Source: Chara braunii
Lineage: Eukaryota; Streptophyta; Charophyceae; Charales; Characeae
Direction of reading: 5' to 3'
Length of the DNA: 39,302 nt
Assembly (NCBI GenBank): GCA_003427395.1
Contig: BFEA01000555.1
Coordinates: 121,686 to 160,987 of the forward strand
Made by a program: the position numbers and the translations under genes. Below, one piece after another: positions 1 through 9,840 of this stretch. A model generated the notes under the pieces. It made no database searches, was not told the origin of the DNA, and was given only the letters and a program-made list of their open reading frames with translations. Every line of letters starts with the position of its first letter. Within the stretch, counting starts at the first letter, position 1.

Positions 1-353
1 GGGCAACTTCGAAAGGCCACTACTGGGACCTTCCGGAAGGCCGTAGACTTGGCCTTTCGATACTGTAGCAGCTACGCCCTTGACCTTTCTGGACTGTAGC
101 AGCTACGACCTTGACCCTTCGAGAAGGATACAGCTACGACTTCTAGACTTGACTGCGACTCCTACTCGACAGGTCTACAGATCGAACCCTTGCTACCTAT
201 GGACCCTACGACAACCTACCAACTGTTACAAATACATAGGTCACGGGTTCAACTCCAAGGGTCGACACAGATACTGTACACAGGTAAGGTGGGGACTAGG
301 GATCGAGCCCTGGGATCTGCATCTGCTACTGCGAACTGGTGAATACCGTTTCA
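1..353 (-). repeat. 3' LTR of Ty3/gypsy element, cut by the window edge
   Basis: Bases 1-353 recur at 7618-7970 with about 8 substitutions (hand count, roughly 97-98% identity), and most differences are transitions. On the plus strand the shared block ends ACCGTTTCA in both copies and then diverges at once, so on the minus strand the LTR opens with the usual TG. The other LTR end lies left of the window; if the right copy is complete, about 580 bp are missing here. The internal side carries a purine-rich tract, as expected for a 3' LTR read on the minus strand. Confidence 0.85.
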
Positions 354-361
354 CTCCCACC
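354..361 (-). promoter_or_regulatory. Candidate polypurine tract
   Basis: Read on the minus strand, GGTGGGAG directly precedes the TG that opens the 3' LTR. This is where a Ty3/gypsy element primes plus-strand DNA synthesis. It is short, but its position is exact relative to the LTR boundary defined by the two copies. Confidence 0.6.
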
Positions 362-391
362 GGCCTAAATTCGAGGTCCTCCGAGAATAAC

Positions 392-756
392 TCAGTCCAA
401 GGCAGGACCTTTTCCTTTCCTGTCTCTCTCATAGGCTCTAACTATGTCGGGAGCAGTCTCTAGAAGTTCTGTTCTCATGAACCAGCGGTCGTCCTCCGGC
501 TCCTGATAAGCAAACCGGACCTTATACTGTTTCTGTGGACGACCTCTACCTCCTGTTCTGAACACATCTTCACCTACAATGCCGTCAATGTCATATCTTT
601 CGTCCATATCTGGAGGGATCATGGACCGCCTAGATGGAAATTGTTGACTTGTGACACACGGCAACAACTTTGATGCGTGAAACACAGGGTAGGTGTCAAG
701 GTGTGCTGGTATCTCTATTGTGTAGGACGGTGTGTCCTCTCCGTCCTTTACTTCTA
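392..756 (-). pseudogene. Pol C-terminus: integrase tail and chromodomain (frameshifted from integrase)
   Basis: The open frame before the stop at 392 reads SYTIEIPAHLDTYPVFHASKL, typical of the end of gypsy integrases, followed by a chromodomain at roughly 595-421. Its features are an aromatic start (YDIDGIV), basic RGRPQKQYKVRF in the beta-sheet, acidic EPEDDRW and a C-terminal helix (TAPDIVRAYERD). Chromodomains at this place define the chromovirus clade and are thought to steer integration through histone marks. The frame differs from the integrase frame ending at 754, and sequence normally linking the two seems to be missing near 757, so this domain is not translated with integrase in this copy. 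Confidence 0.8.
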
Positions 757-1890
757 CGAGATGTTTTCCTCAGGCGCAAACTCTTTAGACTTGACCCAGA
801 CCAGGTTGCCTACCTGAAACTGCGATGGGCGGCGGTGCTTATTAGCCTGTTCTATCATCCAGTGCTGGGCCTTCCTGAGGTTCTCAACAACAGTGGCTAT
901 CTCTTTTTCGTGCTGTATCACGAACTCCCTGGTACCAGGCGGTAGCCTGTGAATCTGATTCTGGTTCAGCCCTTCAAACGGTCTACGCGGTCTAAGGGAC
1001 TTGTGCAACTCGTTGGGAGTGCGACAGGTGGACAAATGCACGCTGTTATTGTATGCACTGGCTACCTTGGGTAACATCTCATCCCAATTAGTCTGATCGG
1101 GTCTAATGTACATCCGCAGAACTTGCTACAGGATCTTGTTCATCTGTTCGGTCTGACCGTTAGTCTCTGGATGGCGTCCAGATGACATCAACAACTTAGA
1201 CTCGTAGACCCTCATCAGTCCCTGCCAGTTCTGGCTGGTGAAGTGACTGTCTCTATCGCTAACTATAGACAACGGGACTCCATGCTCGCTAACCCAAAAG
1301 TCAAAAAAGTTTTGAATCACTAACTCGGTACGTGCCTCTGCAGGCAAAGGAATAAAAATAGCATACTTGCTAAATCTGTCGACTACAACCATGACTTGGC
1401 TCTTGCTGTGCCTACTCTTGACACCGGCATCCATAAAGTCAATGGACACTGAATCTCCTGGCTGATCAGGAATAGGCAGGGGTCTCAAAAGACCTAGAGG
1501 GGCACGCATAGTAGTCTTGTTTCTTTGACAGACTTTACAACTGCGGACATACTCTATGCAATCGTTCTTCATTCCTGGCCACGTATACACGTGCATTAGA
1601 TTGGCTAAAGTCTTCTGCCAACCGAAATGTCCCTCTGTGTCGTGACATTCCCCTAAGATCAGACTACGGATCTCTTCATTGTTGGGAATGCACAGGCGGT
1701 CTACTACATTGGTCTTCTCAAATAGCAACCCCTCTGTAGTGCGGTAATCTGGCTCAGTCTCTGGGGCCCCCTTGACTTTCTTGAGGAGGTCGCTGTAAAT
1801 AGGGTCCTGCGCACAAGCCTGTTTAACTTTTTCTTGCAGGTCACTCCCTATGTCCAGATAGTGAACTATGGCTCCAAAGTAGTATGATCC
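754..1890 (-). pseudogene. Integrase of Ty3/gypsy Pol (HHCC zinc domain and DDE core), interrupted by a stop
   Basis: The zinc-binding domain shows ECHDTEGHFGW followed by CKVCQRN (H29, H34, C64, C67 counting from 1728). The catalytic core has D97 (SIDFMD), D158 (SDRDSHFTS) and E194 (NGQTEQMN), with exact D-35-E spacing, so the catalytic residues are intact. An in-frame TAG at 1126-1128 cuts the protein just after the E helix. The same frame continues to 754 as QVLRMYIRP...WVKSKEFAPEE, the C-terminal DNA-binding part. Upstream of 1728 the frame is open back to about 1890, joining the end of RNase H by a frameshift. The enzyme would have inserted element cDNA into nuclear DNA. Confidence 0.9.
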
Positions 1891-2990
1891 GCAACTACAT
1901 TGTACTTACCCTTCACAGGCTTGAGCTCAAAGTCATATTGGTCTATCTCAGCGGCCCACCTAGTCAATTTAGGTGTCATCTTGGCCTGTGTCTTCAACCA
2001 TCTAAGAGTCTCATGGTCGTAATACACCTTGAAGTGCCTCCCAAGCAGGTAATGCTTCCAGTGCTCTAAGGCCTGCCTGAGAGGGTAGAGTTCCCTCTCA
2101 TACGTCGAGGTAGCAACCTTCTCTGAGGTCATCCTCGCTAACATGAACTCTACGGGTCTATAGACATTGTCGTTGTCTTGCTGTAACACGACGCCTATAC
2201 CATATTGACTTGCGTTCATGGTGACGACAAATGGCAAGGATGGATCTGCTACTTTGAGGACATGATACTCTATCAATGCGCGCTTTAATTTCTTTAGCGC
2301 AGACGTACAGTCTTTATCCCACTGCCAAATTGCCTCTTTCTTGAGCAACCTGCGAAGGGGAGCGGCGATAGTCAAGAAGTTCCTCACAAACTTTCTATAG
2401 TAGTTAGCTAGGCCCAGGAACGACCGCAACTCAGTCAATGTGCGGGGCGTCGGCCAATCTCTAATGGCCGCTATCTTACTGTCCTCAGGCTTAATGCCAT
2501 CCCTGTCTAATACGTGGCCCAAGTACAGAACTTGTGTCTTGGCCCGCTCGCACTTCTTCGCATTGATCTTGAAGTTAGCCTCTCTCAGCTTCTCCAAGAC
2601 CTGCCTCAAATGACCATGGTGCTCCTGGATGGTCCTACTGGAAACTAAGATGTCGTCTAGATATATTACGACACATCTATCTAACCAAGGCCTAAACAAG
2701 TCGTTCATACAACGTTGAAACGTAGCTGGCGCATTGGTCAGTCCAAAGGGCATCACTATGAGCTCATAATGCCCATATCTAGTCCGGAACGCAATCTTAT
2801 ACTGGTCATCAGGATGGACTTCTATCTGATGATAACCGGACTTAATCTTTGAGAAATACTTGCAACCCTGCACCCGATCCAAAAGATCGTCTATTATGGG
2901 CAGTGGTTCCGCATTCTTCACTGTGATAGCATTCTAACCCCTATAGTCTATACACATTCGTAGCTCTCCTTCCTTCTTGGGGACAATTAG
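1866..2990 (-). pseudogene. Reverse transcriptase / RNase H of Ty3/gypsy Pol, catalytically damaged
   Basis: The frame from 2921 to 1866 gives 351 residues. Clear RT motifs are VMPFGLTNAPATFQ (residues 56-69) and YLDD at 87-90, plus the RT connection FLGLANYYRKFV. Motif A reads YFSKIKSGYHQI: family members have Asp-Leu between I and K, so a 6-base in-frame deletion near 2843 removed the first catalytic Asp. RNase H follows (TMNASQYGIGVVLQQ); its first catalytic Asp is Asn at residue 236 (codon 2214-2216), a G-to-A type change. Upstream, RMCIDYRG is followed by an in-frame TAG at 2934-2936. Downstream, the frame leaves at ADHTTLEP and integrase continues in another frame. The enzyme cannot be active. 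Confidence 0.93.
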
Positions 2991-3796
2991 TACTGGTGCT
3001 CCAAAGGGAGATGAACTGGGTGAATCCAACCTTTCTCCAGGAGCTCGTCCAACTGCTTGCGGAGCTCCTCTAACTCTCTAGGGGACATCCTGTAGACAGC
3101 TCCCTTAGGAGTTCTACTGCCAGGCTCTATCTCTATCCTGTGCTGGATCGGCTGCGGCACTACTCCTGTCGGCGGCTCAGCTAAGTCTTTGAACTCCTCC
3201 AGCAGCTTGGCAATGGTTGGATCCGTGAAACTACTCTCTTCCTTAGGCTCAATGACAGGTTTAACATACACTACGAAGACCTGATCCTCTAACTGCTCCT
3301 TTTTCACTAATTGCGCGAATGCGGGAGCACTGAGACAACAATGTGCCAGCGAGTTATCTACTCTTGACACATGGAACAGGCGGGCAGTCTTAACCTCGCC
3401 TGACGGACTAGGGAGCCTACACTCATGCTCACTCAAGTGGAGTGTGGCCCCTGCTGCCTCTCCCCAGTCGATGCCTAGGACTATGTCAAACGGAAGGTCA
3501 TCCTGAACGAGGAGAGTTAGGAAATGGAGAACTTTCTCCACCTTCCCATCTTTCTCTGGGCGAAAGTACGCGTGGACTCCCTCTACGTAGTCCTCAACAC
3601 GCATAGTGCGGTTGTCTGCGAGGACACTAACTATGGGGTCTGCTAACTTTTGGACTTTCAATCCTAGCCTCATCTTTTTCAGCGCTCTACGACTAATGTA
3701 ACTGCGGGTGGCGCCTGAATCTATAAGGGCCCCTACTCTACTCCTGAACACTTCTACATCTACTAACACTAGCTGCCCTTTACTATCTTTCTTCAT
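2987..3796 (-). pseudogene. Aspartic protease of Ty3/gypsy Pol plus RT N-terminal linker
   Basis: This 269-codon frame has the retropepsin active site in VGALIDSGATRSYIS (D26-S-G-A), with the later hydrophobic stretch LPFDIVLGIDWG. It ends with the linker leading into RT ([21 protein letters not shown]). The RT frame picks up as [23 protein letters not shown] after a one-base shift near 3021, so PR and RT were one polyprotein. The protease itself looks complete. An in-frame TGA (3803-3805) lies nine bases upstream of the first ATG, in the same frame as the preceding reading frame 4039-3803. Confidence 0.88.
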
Positions 3797-3802
3797 TTTG
3801 GC

Positions 3803-4535
3803 TCAGGCAGGCATCCTCTCTTTCAATTCTTCTGCCACGCCTGTGAGGGACGTGCCTAGAGAGACACTGACACAAGCAGTCTCTGGACAGCTAACGAGGC
3901 ACGAGCCTGCAACCTCTGCCGAAGGCTCATGCGGTGTGGGAGTTTCCTCTACGTGCGCATTTGCTTCCCCACATGGCCTAAGAGTAAGGGCAGTTGCGAC
4001 CCCTACCAGTGGCTGCCTTTTGACTCCTGGGCAGCCCATCGGGCCTGTCTATACTTGGGACAATATTTTATGATATGGGCAGGGTCACCACAGTGAATGC
4101 ATTGCCCCTGCTCCATCCGCTGTTGCCATACTTTCTGGTCCAGGCCCAGATTCTCCCAGGGCCGGCCTTGCGGCCAACCTGGGTGCCAACCTCCTGACCT
4201 TTGAGGTGACCTACCACCTCGTCGCTGTGGGGACCGACTGGGACCTTGACGATTCGGCAGGGGACCTTGACCCCTACCTCCCGCTTGACGGTTCCCTTGA
4301 CCGCCAACCCCCTGTGCGACCGATTCTCAGCCTCCCATGGCGTGGCCCCTTTGGCCCTGGCCTCCTCCTCTACCTTGCGGCCTCCCTCCAGCCGCGACAG
4401 CAGCATAAGACCTCCCCTGCCCCATGCTACTGTCCTCCTCCTCGAGGCCCCACTCAATCTGACTGTACGGGACCTCGTCAGTACCACCTTCCTCTAACGT
4501 GAGGACCATGTGATCCTTGGCCCTAGCCTGGCCAG
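3803..4535 (-). pseudogene. Gag C-terminal half: basic nucleocapsid with CCHC zinc knuckle
   Basis: One frame runs from about 4535 to a TAG at 4003-4005, broken once by TGA at 4327-4329. It reads acidic (LTLEEGGTDEVPYSQIEWG), then a long Gly/Gln/Arg-rich stretch, then a retroviral-type zinc knuckle at 4101-4060, CIHCGDPAHIIKYC (CX2CX4HX4C). Such a knuckle binds the packaged RNA. After 4039 another frame (4039-3803, Pro/Glu/Val rich) leads to the protease, so at least one frameshift lies just after the knuckle. It could be a real Gag-Pol programmed shift or decay; the other lesions favour decay. Confidence 0.75.
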
Positions 4536-5617
4536 AGATGGCTGGCTGCTTCGTCTTTTAAGGCGTGGAAGGCAACGAGGACCTGTTCCTCGGGGGCTAT
4601 GTGCTGTAAAAAGACATAGGTATTTATGCTGGCCTCCCAGTTATCGAAATTCTCCTCCTTCTTCCTGCTATATGGGTCAAGGAACTTTAGCTTAACTGGC
4701 TCTTTGCGGGGGCGAGCTGTGGCCTCTGTTGTGGCCACAACTTTGGCAGTCTCAATGGTGCCAGCGCAGAACTTTTCTACGCCATCCCTCAGTCTTCTAA
4801 CTTCGGTCCCGACGTGGCCCACCACGTCACTCGCAAATTCCCTAAACCCGGATCTCATTGCTTGCAGGGTCACATCTTTACCCTTACGGGCCTGGTGCTC
4901 CTCTAGCCAGGCCTCACTCAAGACTTCTAGAAAGCCCATCATCTTATCTAACTTGGCAGAAACCTCCGTTTGGGCCTGCAACTCCTACCTGCCGGTTCGC
5001 ACTTCAACCTCCCCGACTATTCTGCTGGCTTCCTCCCTCCTTTTCTTCTCCCTCATCATCTTCAATTTCCACTCCAACTTTTTTTCATCTTCTGTCGCAT
5101 GGCGTTCCAGGGGATCCTTCATCAACTCTAGTGCCCTGGCAAACACCTCCCTCTCCTCCTGCGGCACATATAGTTGTGCCTCTTCATCTTCTCCCAAGGG
5201 TAAATGAGCCACCCAGTCACTTATCTTCTTCTCCCTCCATCTGTCCTCCTCCTTCGTGCCACTTACTTCTCCTCTCTCTTCCCTACGCCTCCTCTCAAGA
5301 GGTTCCTCTTCTACCTCCTCCTCTTCTCCTGCTGCTGCTTCTTCCTCTGCAGCCCTTCTTCTTTCCTCCTCCTCTAACTGCATTTGCAGCATCTTCTCCT
5401 TTTGCAACCTCATCATCTCCTCCTCTATCTTCTTCTTCTTCGCCGCCTGCTCCTCTGCGATTGCTCTCAATTTCGCCTGCTTAAGGAGCTCTTTCTTCTC
5501 TTTCTTCTCTCTCAAAAGGGCGGCAATCCAGGCCTGCTCGGCCTCAAAGGGGGCAGTACTCTTCCCAGTACGGGTGTCAACCATGGTGAAAGGTGCACAA
5601 CCAGACAACGGTTCCAC
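4523..5617 (-). pseudogene. Gag N-terminal half: coiled coil and capsid region, broken by a stop
   Basis: One frame covers 5617 to 4523 apart from an in-frame TAG at 4985-4987. The N-terminus may be the MVDTRTGKSTAPFEAEQ methionine near 5584. A strongly charged Lys/Glu coiled coil follows (REKKEKKELLKQAKLRAIA through runs of Glu). After the stop come a heptad-like helix (EVSAKLDKMMGFLEVL) and the gag capsid signature PVKLKFLDPYSRKKEENFDNW...EQVLVAFHALKDEAASHLW. A frameshift at about 4535 then moves into the frame of the nucleocapsid. Gag would form the virus-like particle. Confidence 0.78.
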
Positions 5618-6189
5618 TCCTCACCACTTAGACTCTACTCCCCTTGACTGACTCACCTACTGACTCAATCTAAAGACCTACAGAATCCGGACAGGATCCT
5701 GTCAACTAGGGTCACTAGCCTGGACCTGCTCTAAGGCTGTCACTACAAGACCTGTTGCTGATCAGGAGGCATTTAAGGAGATCCCCCGTAACTCCTCAGG
5801 AATTAGTTAACGTCGCAACAAGACGACGCGATCAGCAGGTCTTCTCAACACTTAGACGGCCTGTTGTGCAGCCCACAGCTCGGATTTTGGGCCTACCGTG
5901 CCACACCGAGCAGCCCGCCGGTCAGTACCGGTCCTTGGGAGGGTTCGTGTCCTCCGGGACAGTCGAGTCGTTAGACACAGTCACACAGTCTTTAGCCCTA
6001 CTCAGCCCGTGTGGGTTTGGTCAACAAGGCCCTATCCTTCATCCACAGAGTTCCTAACACCTGGACAGAAGAGACTCAATGCAGAAAGAAGAGACAGACA
6101 GACTTGACTCAGCAAGTACCACAGGGCGTGTGCACATCCATAGGGCGAGGGAATAGGCTGAAGGTTTGGCGAGATTATACCGGCTCCCG

Positions 6190-6380
6190 CTTGGTCAAAC
6201 TCGTGGTCAACGGCCTTGGTCAACGCTGCAGTCAACCCCCGCTTAACCCCCGGTCAACTCCTGTCAACCCCGGTCAACACCTCCGGTCAACTCCTGTCAA
6301 CCCTGGTCAACACCTCCGGTCAACTCCTGGTCACACCCGGTCAACGCCTGGTCAACTCTCCCGGTGAACTCCTCCGGTCG
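6190..6380. repeat. Degenerate GGTCAAC tandem repeats
   Basis: GGTCAA or GTCAAC recurs about a dozen times (for example GGTCAACTCCTG, GGTCAACACCTCC) at spacings of about 12-17 bases, with a higher-order unit of about 36 bases visible around 6250-6330. It lies in the retroelement leader, so a role in packaging or promoter function is possible but not shown. Confidence 0.7.
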
Positions 6381-6653
6381 GATACGGCTGCCGTCTTCAC
6401 CTTCGTCGCCACCCTTCTCCTTCCTTTCTCCCTACCTCGCCTCCTTTCTCTTCAACCGTGCTATCTTCTTTCTCTCTTTTTTTTATTTATTTTTTTGATC
6501 CTCTCTCCCTTCACCTCCTCGGCTATGGCTTCCTTCACCCTCCTTGGTCTCCTCCTCTGTCCTCTCTCTCTCCCTCTTCGTTACTCCGTGGTCAAGCTCT
6601 GCGGCTATGGCCGCCTCCTTCTTCCTCGTGGGACTGCACGGCACACTTCAAAG

Positions 6654-6679
6654 GTACGTGACAACCAAACTTGTATCGC

Positions 6680-6741
<62 letters not shown>

Positions 6742-6796
6742 CCATAGCGATGTCTTCAATGCAGGTACGTGGTAAGCCAATCTTGTATCGCTCAAC

Positions 6797-6878
<82 letters not shown>

Positions 6879-6897
6879 GCCGTGGTCTTCTCTGCAG
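6654..6897 (+). repeat. Two tandem units each holding a (CT)n tract
   Basis: Unit 1 (6654-6764) and unit 2 (6765-6897) both start GTACGTG, continue through CTTGTATCGCTCA, run into (CT)n at 6683-6740 and 6802-6876, and end in a TTC...TGCAG. The units differ mainly in CT-tract length and scattered bases. It is a segmental duplication around a microsatellite. Confidence 0.75.
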
Positions 6898-7019
6898 GTG
6901 CGTGCGGTGGCTTCTTCAACCTCCGTGTCCGCAATGCCGTACTTCTTCTTCGTCAGCCACTTCAGCTATGGCGCATCACTCTCCCTGCGACACACAACGA
7001 CGCGCGTGGAATAGCGGGT

Positions 7020-7034
7020 ACCACCCCGATACCA
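7020..7034 (-). promoter_or_regulatory. Possible primer binding site
   Basis: On the minus strand, TGGTATCGGGGTGG starts one base after a CA dinucleotide that would close the 5' LTR. The first seven bases match the TGGTATC start of the initiator-Met tRNA binding site used by most plant gypsy elements; the rest does not match well. The position is sensible but the match is weak. Confidence 0.4.
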
Positions 7035-7035
7035 A

Positions 7036-7970
7036 TGCAATCAGACTCGCTTTCATTCACACTTCTCATGCATGCAAACAGGTGCGCAGCAAACTGACGA
7101 CAAGCACCCACTCAGAACTCAGAGATATGGTAACCGAGAACACAGTTCAGATTCAAGTTCACTTCGATGGCTATGGCGACTCAGCGCCCACACAACTCAC
7201 TGTTCGCATACACAGGATCACCCTGGATATCCCACACGTGATACTCTGAACTCACACACACACACACACACTGAACTCTAACTACAGCTATGGCGGCTAT
7301 GCCCTATTGCTATGGCTACACCTCTCTCGCCCACTTCTCGGGCTCACTGCAGACCACCTCGCACAAGTCGCTTGTGGCAGCGCTTCCGCATGGCTCACGC
7401 AGGAATGAATGAANGACTGGGCGCTGCCTCTTGATTTATACTTCTGGAGCTCGTTGGTCTGGCCTTTTCCCATGCCCGGAGTGCACACAGTCCCATGCGG
7501 TACTTGCTTGACTGGACCAGGACTGACTGGGGACTGGGACTGTTGACTCAGCACGGGTAGACTTCCACCACTTGCCCACTTGCCTCACCACTTGCCCACT
7601 TGCCTCAGCCTAAACGTGGGCAACTTCGAAAGGCCACTACTGGGACCTTCCGGAAGGCCGTAGACTTGGCCTTTCGATACTGTAGCAGCTACGCCCTTGA
7701 CCTTTCTGGACTCTAGCAGCTACGATCTTGACCCTTCGAGAAGGCTACAGCTACAACTTCTAGACCTAACTGCGACTCCTACTCGACAGGTCTACAGATC
7801 GAACCCTTGCTACCTATGGACCCTACGACAACCTACCAACTGTTACAAATACACAGGTCACGGGTTCAACTCCAAGGGTCGACACAGATACTGTACACAG
7901 GTAAGGTGGGGACTAGGGATCGAGCCCTGGGATCTGCATCTGCTACTGCAAACTGGTGAATACCGTTTCA
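7036..7970 (-). repeat. 5' LTR of the Ty3/gypsy element
   Basis: The outer end (7970, plus-strand ...TTTCA) is fixed by the copy at 1-353. The inner end at 7036 is inferred from the TG next to the putative primer binding site, giving an LTR of about 935 bp. It includes an (AC)n run at 7253-7271 and two 20-bp tandem units at about 7567-7606. The first flanking bases after 7970 are ATCCT; the matching target duplication would be outside the window. Confidence 0.65.
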
Positions 7971-8286
7971 ATCCTGCCTACTGTGCTGATGTGAACGCCT
8001 GCATTCTGCGGAGTGGTGTGCTTATGCGATTTTGAACCCCTGCATAATCGTTGTGATCTGTGTGAAAGCGCTCTATTCTGCCAAGTTTTGGACACTCACT
8101 TGCAAGTAACAAAACCGGCAACGGTCATTATCTATTCTTGTGTCTTCTGTGGAGTTGTGTGCGGATGTGAATCTGCTTGTGTGAGGTTCATGCATTGTTA
8201 CTGAGGATACTCACGTGACCTATTGTCCTCTGTGTGCTTCTTTCCTTGTCTTGTCCTTTCTTTATTGTGTGCTCGCTGTTTCTCAG
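7971..8286 (+). other. Intron-like or upstream DNA of the EF-hand gene
   Basis: No exon is recognisable. The stretch is T/G-rich and ends in a pyrimidine tract (TTTATTGTGTGCTCGCTGTTTCTCAG) that leads into the exon at 8287, so it looks like the 3' part of an intron truncated on its left by the retrotransposon. Confidence 0.5.
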
Positions 8287-8356
8287 TCAGATCAACAAGC
8301 ACATGCCTGTTCACACTGACCCACCAAGTAGAGCAGAGGTCGTCGCTCTTCTTCAG
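8287..8356 (+). CDS. Penultimate exon of an EF-hand protein gene
   Basis: Bounded by a pyrimidine-rich acceptor (TTTCTCAG, or the alternative CAG four bases later at 8288-8290) and a donor CTTCTTCAG|GTGCCT. In frame with the next exon it encodes QINKHMPVHTDPPSRAEVV plus ALLQ, an amphipathic helix of the kind that precedes an EF-hand calcium loop. It ends in phase 0, so splicing to 8892 gives VVALLQ-KHDKDGTG. It is too short to be seen as an open frame. The first exon(s) of the gene are not in the window as far as I can tell. Confidence 0.72.
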
Positions 8357-8377
8357 GTGCCTGCCACACGCTCCCCC

Positions 8378-8450
<73 letters not shown>

Positions 8451-8891
8451 ATGTATGTATGGATGGGTGGGTGGGTGGTCTAGTTGTCGGACTCTTGCAC
8501 GGACGGTTGGAATGAGGGTCGGCGTTGACTTGGGAAGGTAGTCGGAGATGGGCGGACTGAGGGAAGGAAGGAGGGGAAGAGGGTCGGGGTCGGGTTGGGG
8601 AGGATGGTCCGGATGGGATTGGGGAGGATGGCCCGGTTGGGACTGGGTTGGATGGTGGATCGACTGATCGGATCGATGGGATCAAATTTGATCGGATTGG
8701 ATCGGATTGGATCAGATTGGGTTGATGGAATTTGATTGGACTGTTTGTTTGTTTGATCGATTCGGTTGATCTGATGGCATTAATGTTGTATGAAAACATT
8801 TGGATGTGGGATGTTACTGACCGACTGGTCTTCTGGTCTGTGGCCCTGCGGGTGGTGGTGTGGATTTCGACCTATGCTCTATGCTTTTCAG
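8357..8891 (+). other. Intron of the EF-hand gene
   Basis: 535 bases from GTGCCT to CTTTTCAG. It contains a (CT)n tract at 8381-8444 turning into (GT)n/(GTAT)n, and G-rich degenerate repeats of GGATCGGATTG and GGGTTGGGGAGGATG type between 8500 and 8730. The splice-site assignment rests on the protein continuity across it. Confidence 0.7.
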
Positions 8892-9158
8892 AAGCATGAT
8901 AAGGACGGCACAGGCTCCATCGACCGTGCGGAGTTCAATACGTTCATTGTCGACCTCGCAAAGAACATCACGATACGGGTGCACAAGCGGATCCTTTTCG
9001 TCACCTTGGTTGTTCCGGCCGTTGCCGGTCTTGTGAAGAGGTTCGTTCGCCGTGTGCCTGCTGTCGGTACTGCCGTAAACAAAGTTCCCGACTCGGTGTT
9101 CGCTCCGTTGGTGACAACTGCCGCAGCTGTCATGGCATCTCGCAGCGGGAGAGAGTGA
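8892..9158 (+). CDS. Last exon of an EF-hand protein with hydrophobic C-terminal tail
   Basis: Encodes 88 residues starting KHDKDGTGSIDRAEF. This is a canonical 12-residue EF-hand loop: Asp 1, Asp 3, Thr 5, Gly 6, Ser 7, Ile 8, Asp 9 and Glu 12 of the loop, so calcium binding is expected. After the exiting helix (NTFIVDLAKN) comes a tail with two hydrophobic stretches, RILFVTLVVPAVAGLV and SVFAPLVTTAAAVMA, separated by a basic and Pro-rich link; they could be membrane segments. Small plant proteins with one or two EF-hands and such a tail exist, but I do not assign a gene name. The start is set by the TTTTCAG acceptor; the stop is TGA at 9156-9158. A TGTAA at 9391 is a possible but unproven poly(A) signal. 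Confidence 0.78.
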   Translation, partial: KHDKDGTGSIDRAEFNTFIVDLAKNITIRVHKRILFVTLVVPAVAGLVKRFVRRVPAVGTAVNKVPDSVFAPLVTTAAAVMASRSGRE

Positions 9159-9840
9159 GCTCCCCCCCTCCCCCCTCCCTGCGCCCCGTCCTGCCGCCCT
9201 CTTTTCTTAGCCCGTAAACCTGGTTTCTGCCCAGCCATTTTGAATGCTGAAGGTCTCTGTAGGTCTTTTTGGCCTGCTGTACCGTACCACACCTTAGTAT
9301 ATACCGCCATCTATATCTATAATACTGCCATATGTATTCACCCATCCGACTGGCCGTGACATCGGTATGTACTATGTGATAGTATGTATATGTAATGGGG
9401 CAACAAGTTGAATTCAGAGAAATCCGGTGATATTTGTATGACATATGGAAACTTTGCAGAGCAGAGTCCAAAAAGTCAAAAACTTTTGATCTTGAATTTG
9501 TGATAACAAGGCGCCGGTTATTGAATCCTAAATTTTCGGAACAGATTTCCAGGACGTGGCAATGAAAGAAGCTGAGTGGAAGGGGGGGAAATTAAAAAAA
9601 AAAAAAAAAATCGACGATTGTGGCAAAAAGAACCCTGATACTGTAGAGGGGTGTGCCAGCGCGAGTTGATATGTATCAACGATTAAGAACTTGCCAAAAA
9701 GCATTAAAAAATAAAAATAAAAATTTGGCGTGACCAGATGCCGAATGCATATCATTCTGTTTCCCGCCCCCGCCCCCCCGTTGTCTCTTCCAGAACTCAT
9801 TTAATTTTTACCACACTCCCAATTAATTGATGTGCAGTGC
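9159..9840 (+). other. 3' flank of the EF-hand gene, no further gene seen
   Basis: Probably contains the 3' UTR (9159 to perhaps 9400). It then becomes AT-rich with A runs at 9594-9610 and around 9705-9722 and a G/C homopolymer patch near 9765-9780. I see no protein or RNA gene. Confidence 0.5.

Larger units (their letters stand above)
5618..7019 (-). other. Untranslated leader of the retrotransposon
   Basis: No conserved protein is visible between the putative primer binding site and gag. The stretch is low complexity: two (CT)n runs (GA on the element's sense strand), the GGTCAA-rich block at 6190-6380 and pyrimidine-rich DNA at 6400-6600. A leader of about 1.4 kb is long but not unheard of in plant gypsy elements. 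Reading frames spanning it are simple-repeat translations. Confidence 0.55.

Noticed and set aside
240-265. GGGTTCAACTCC in the LTR resembling a tRNA B box
   Set aside because: No cloverleaf can be built around it and it is within the LTR in both copies.
6680-6934. Open frames of repeated Ser-Leu or Arg-Glu
   Set aside because: They are translations of (CT)n microsatellites in the retroelement leader.
8381-8444. (CT)n as the start of a recursive splice point in the EF-hand intron
   Set aside because: Unlike the tracts at 6.7-6.9 kb it is followed by (GT)n without a CAG|GT junction; it is an ordinary microsatellite.
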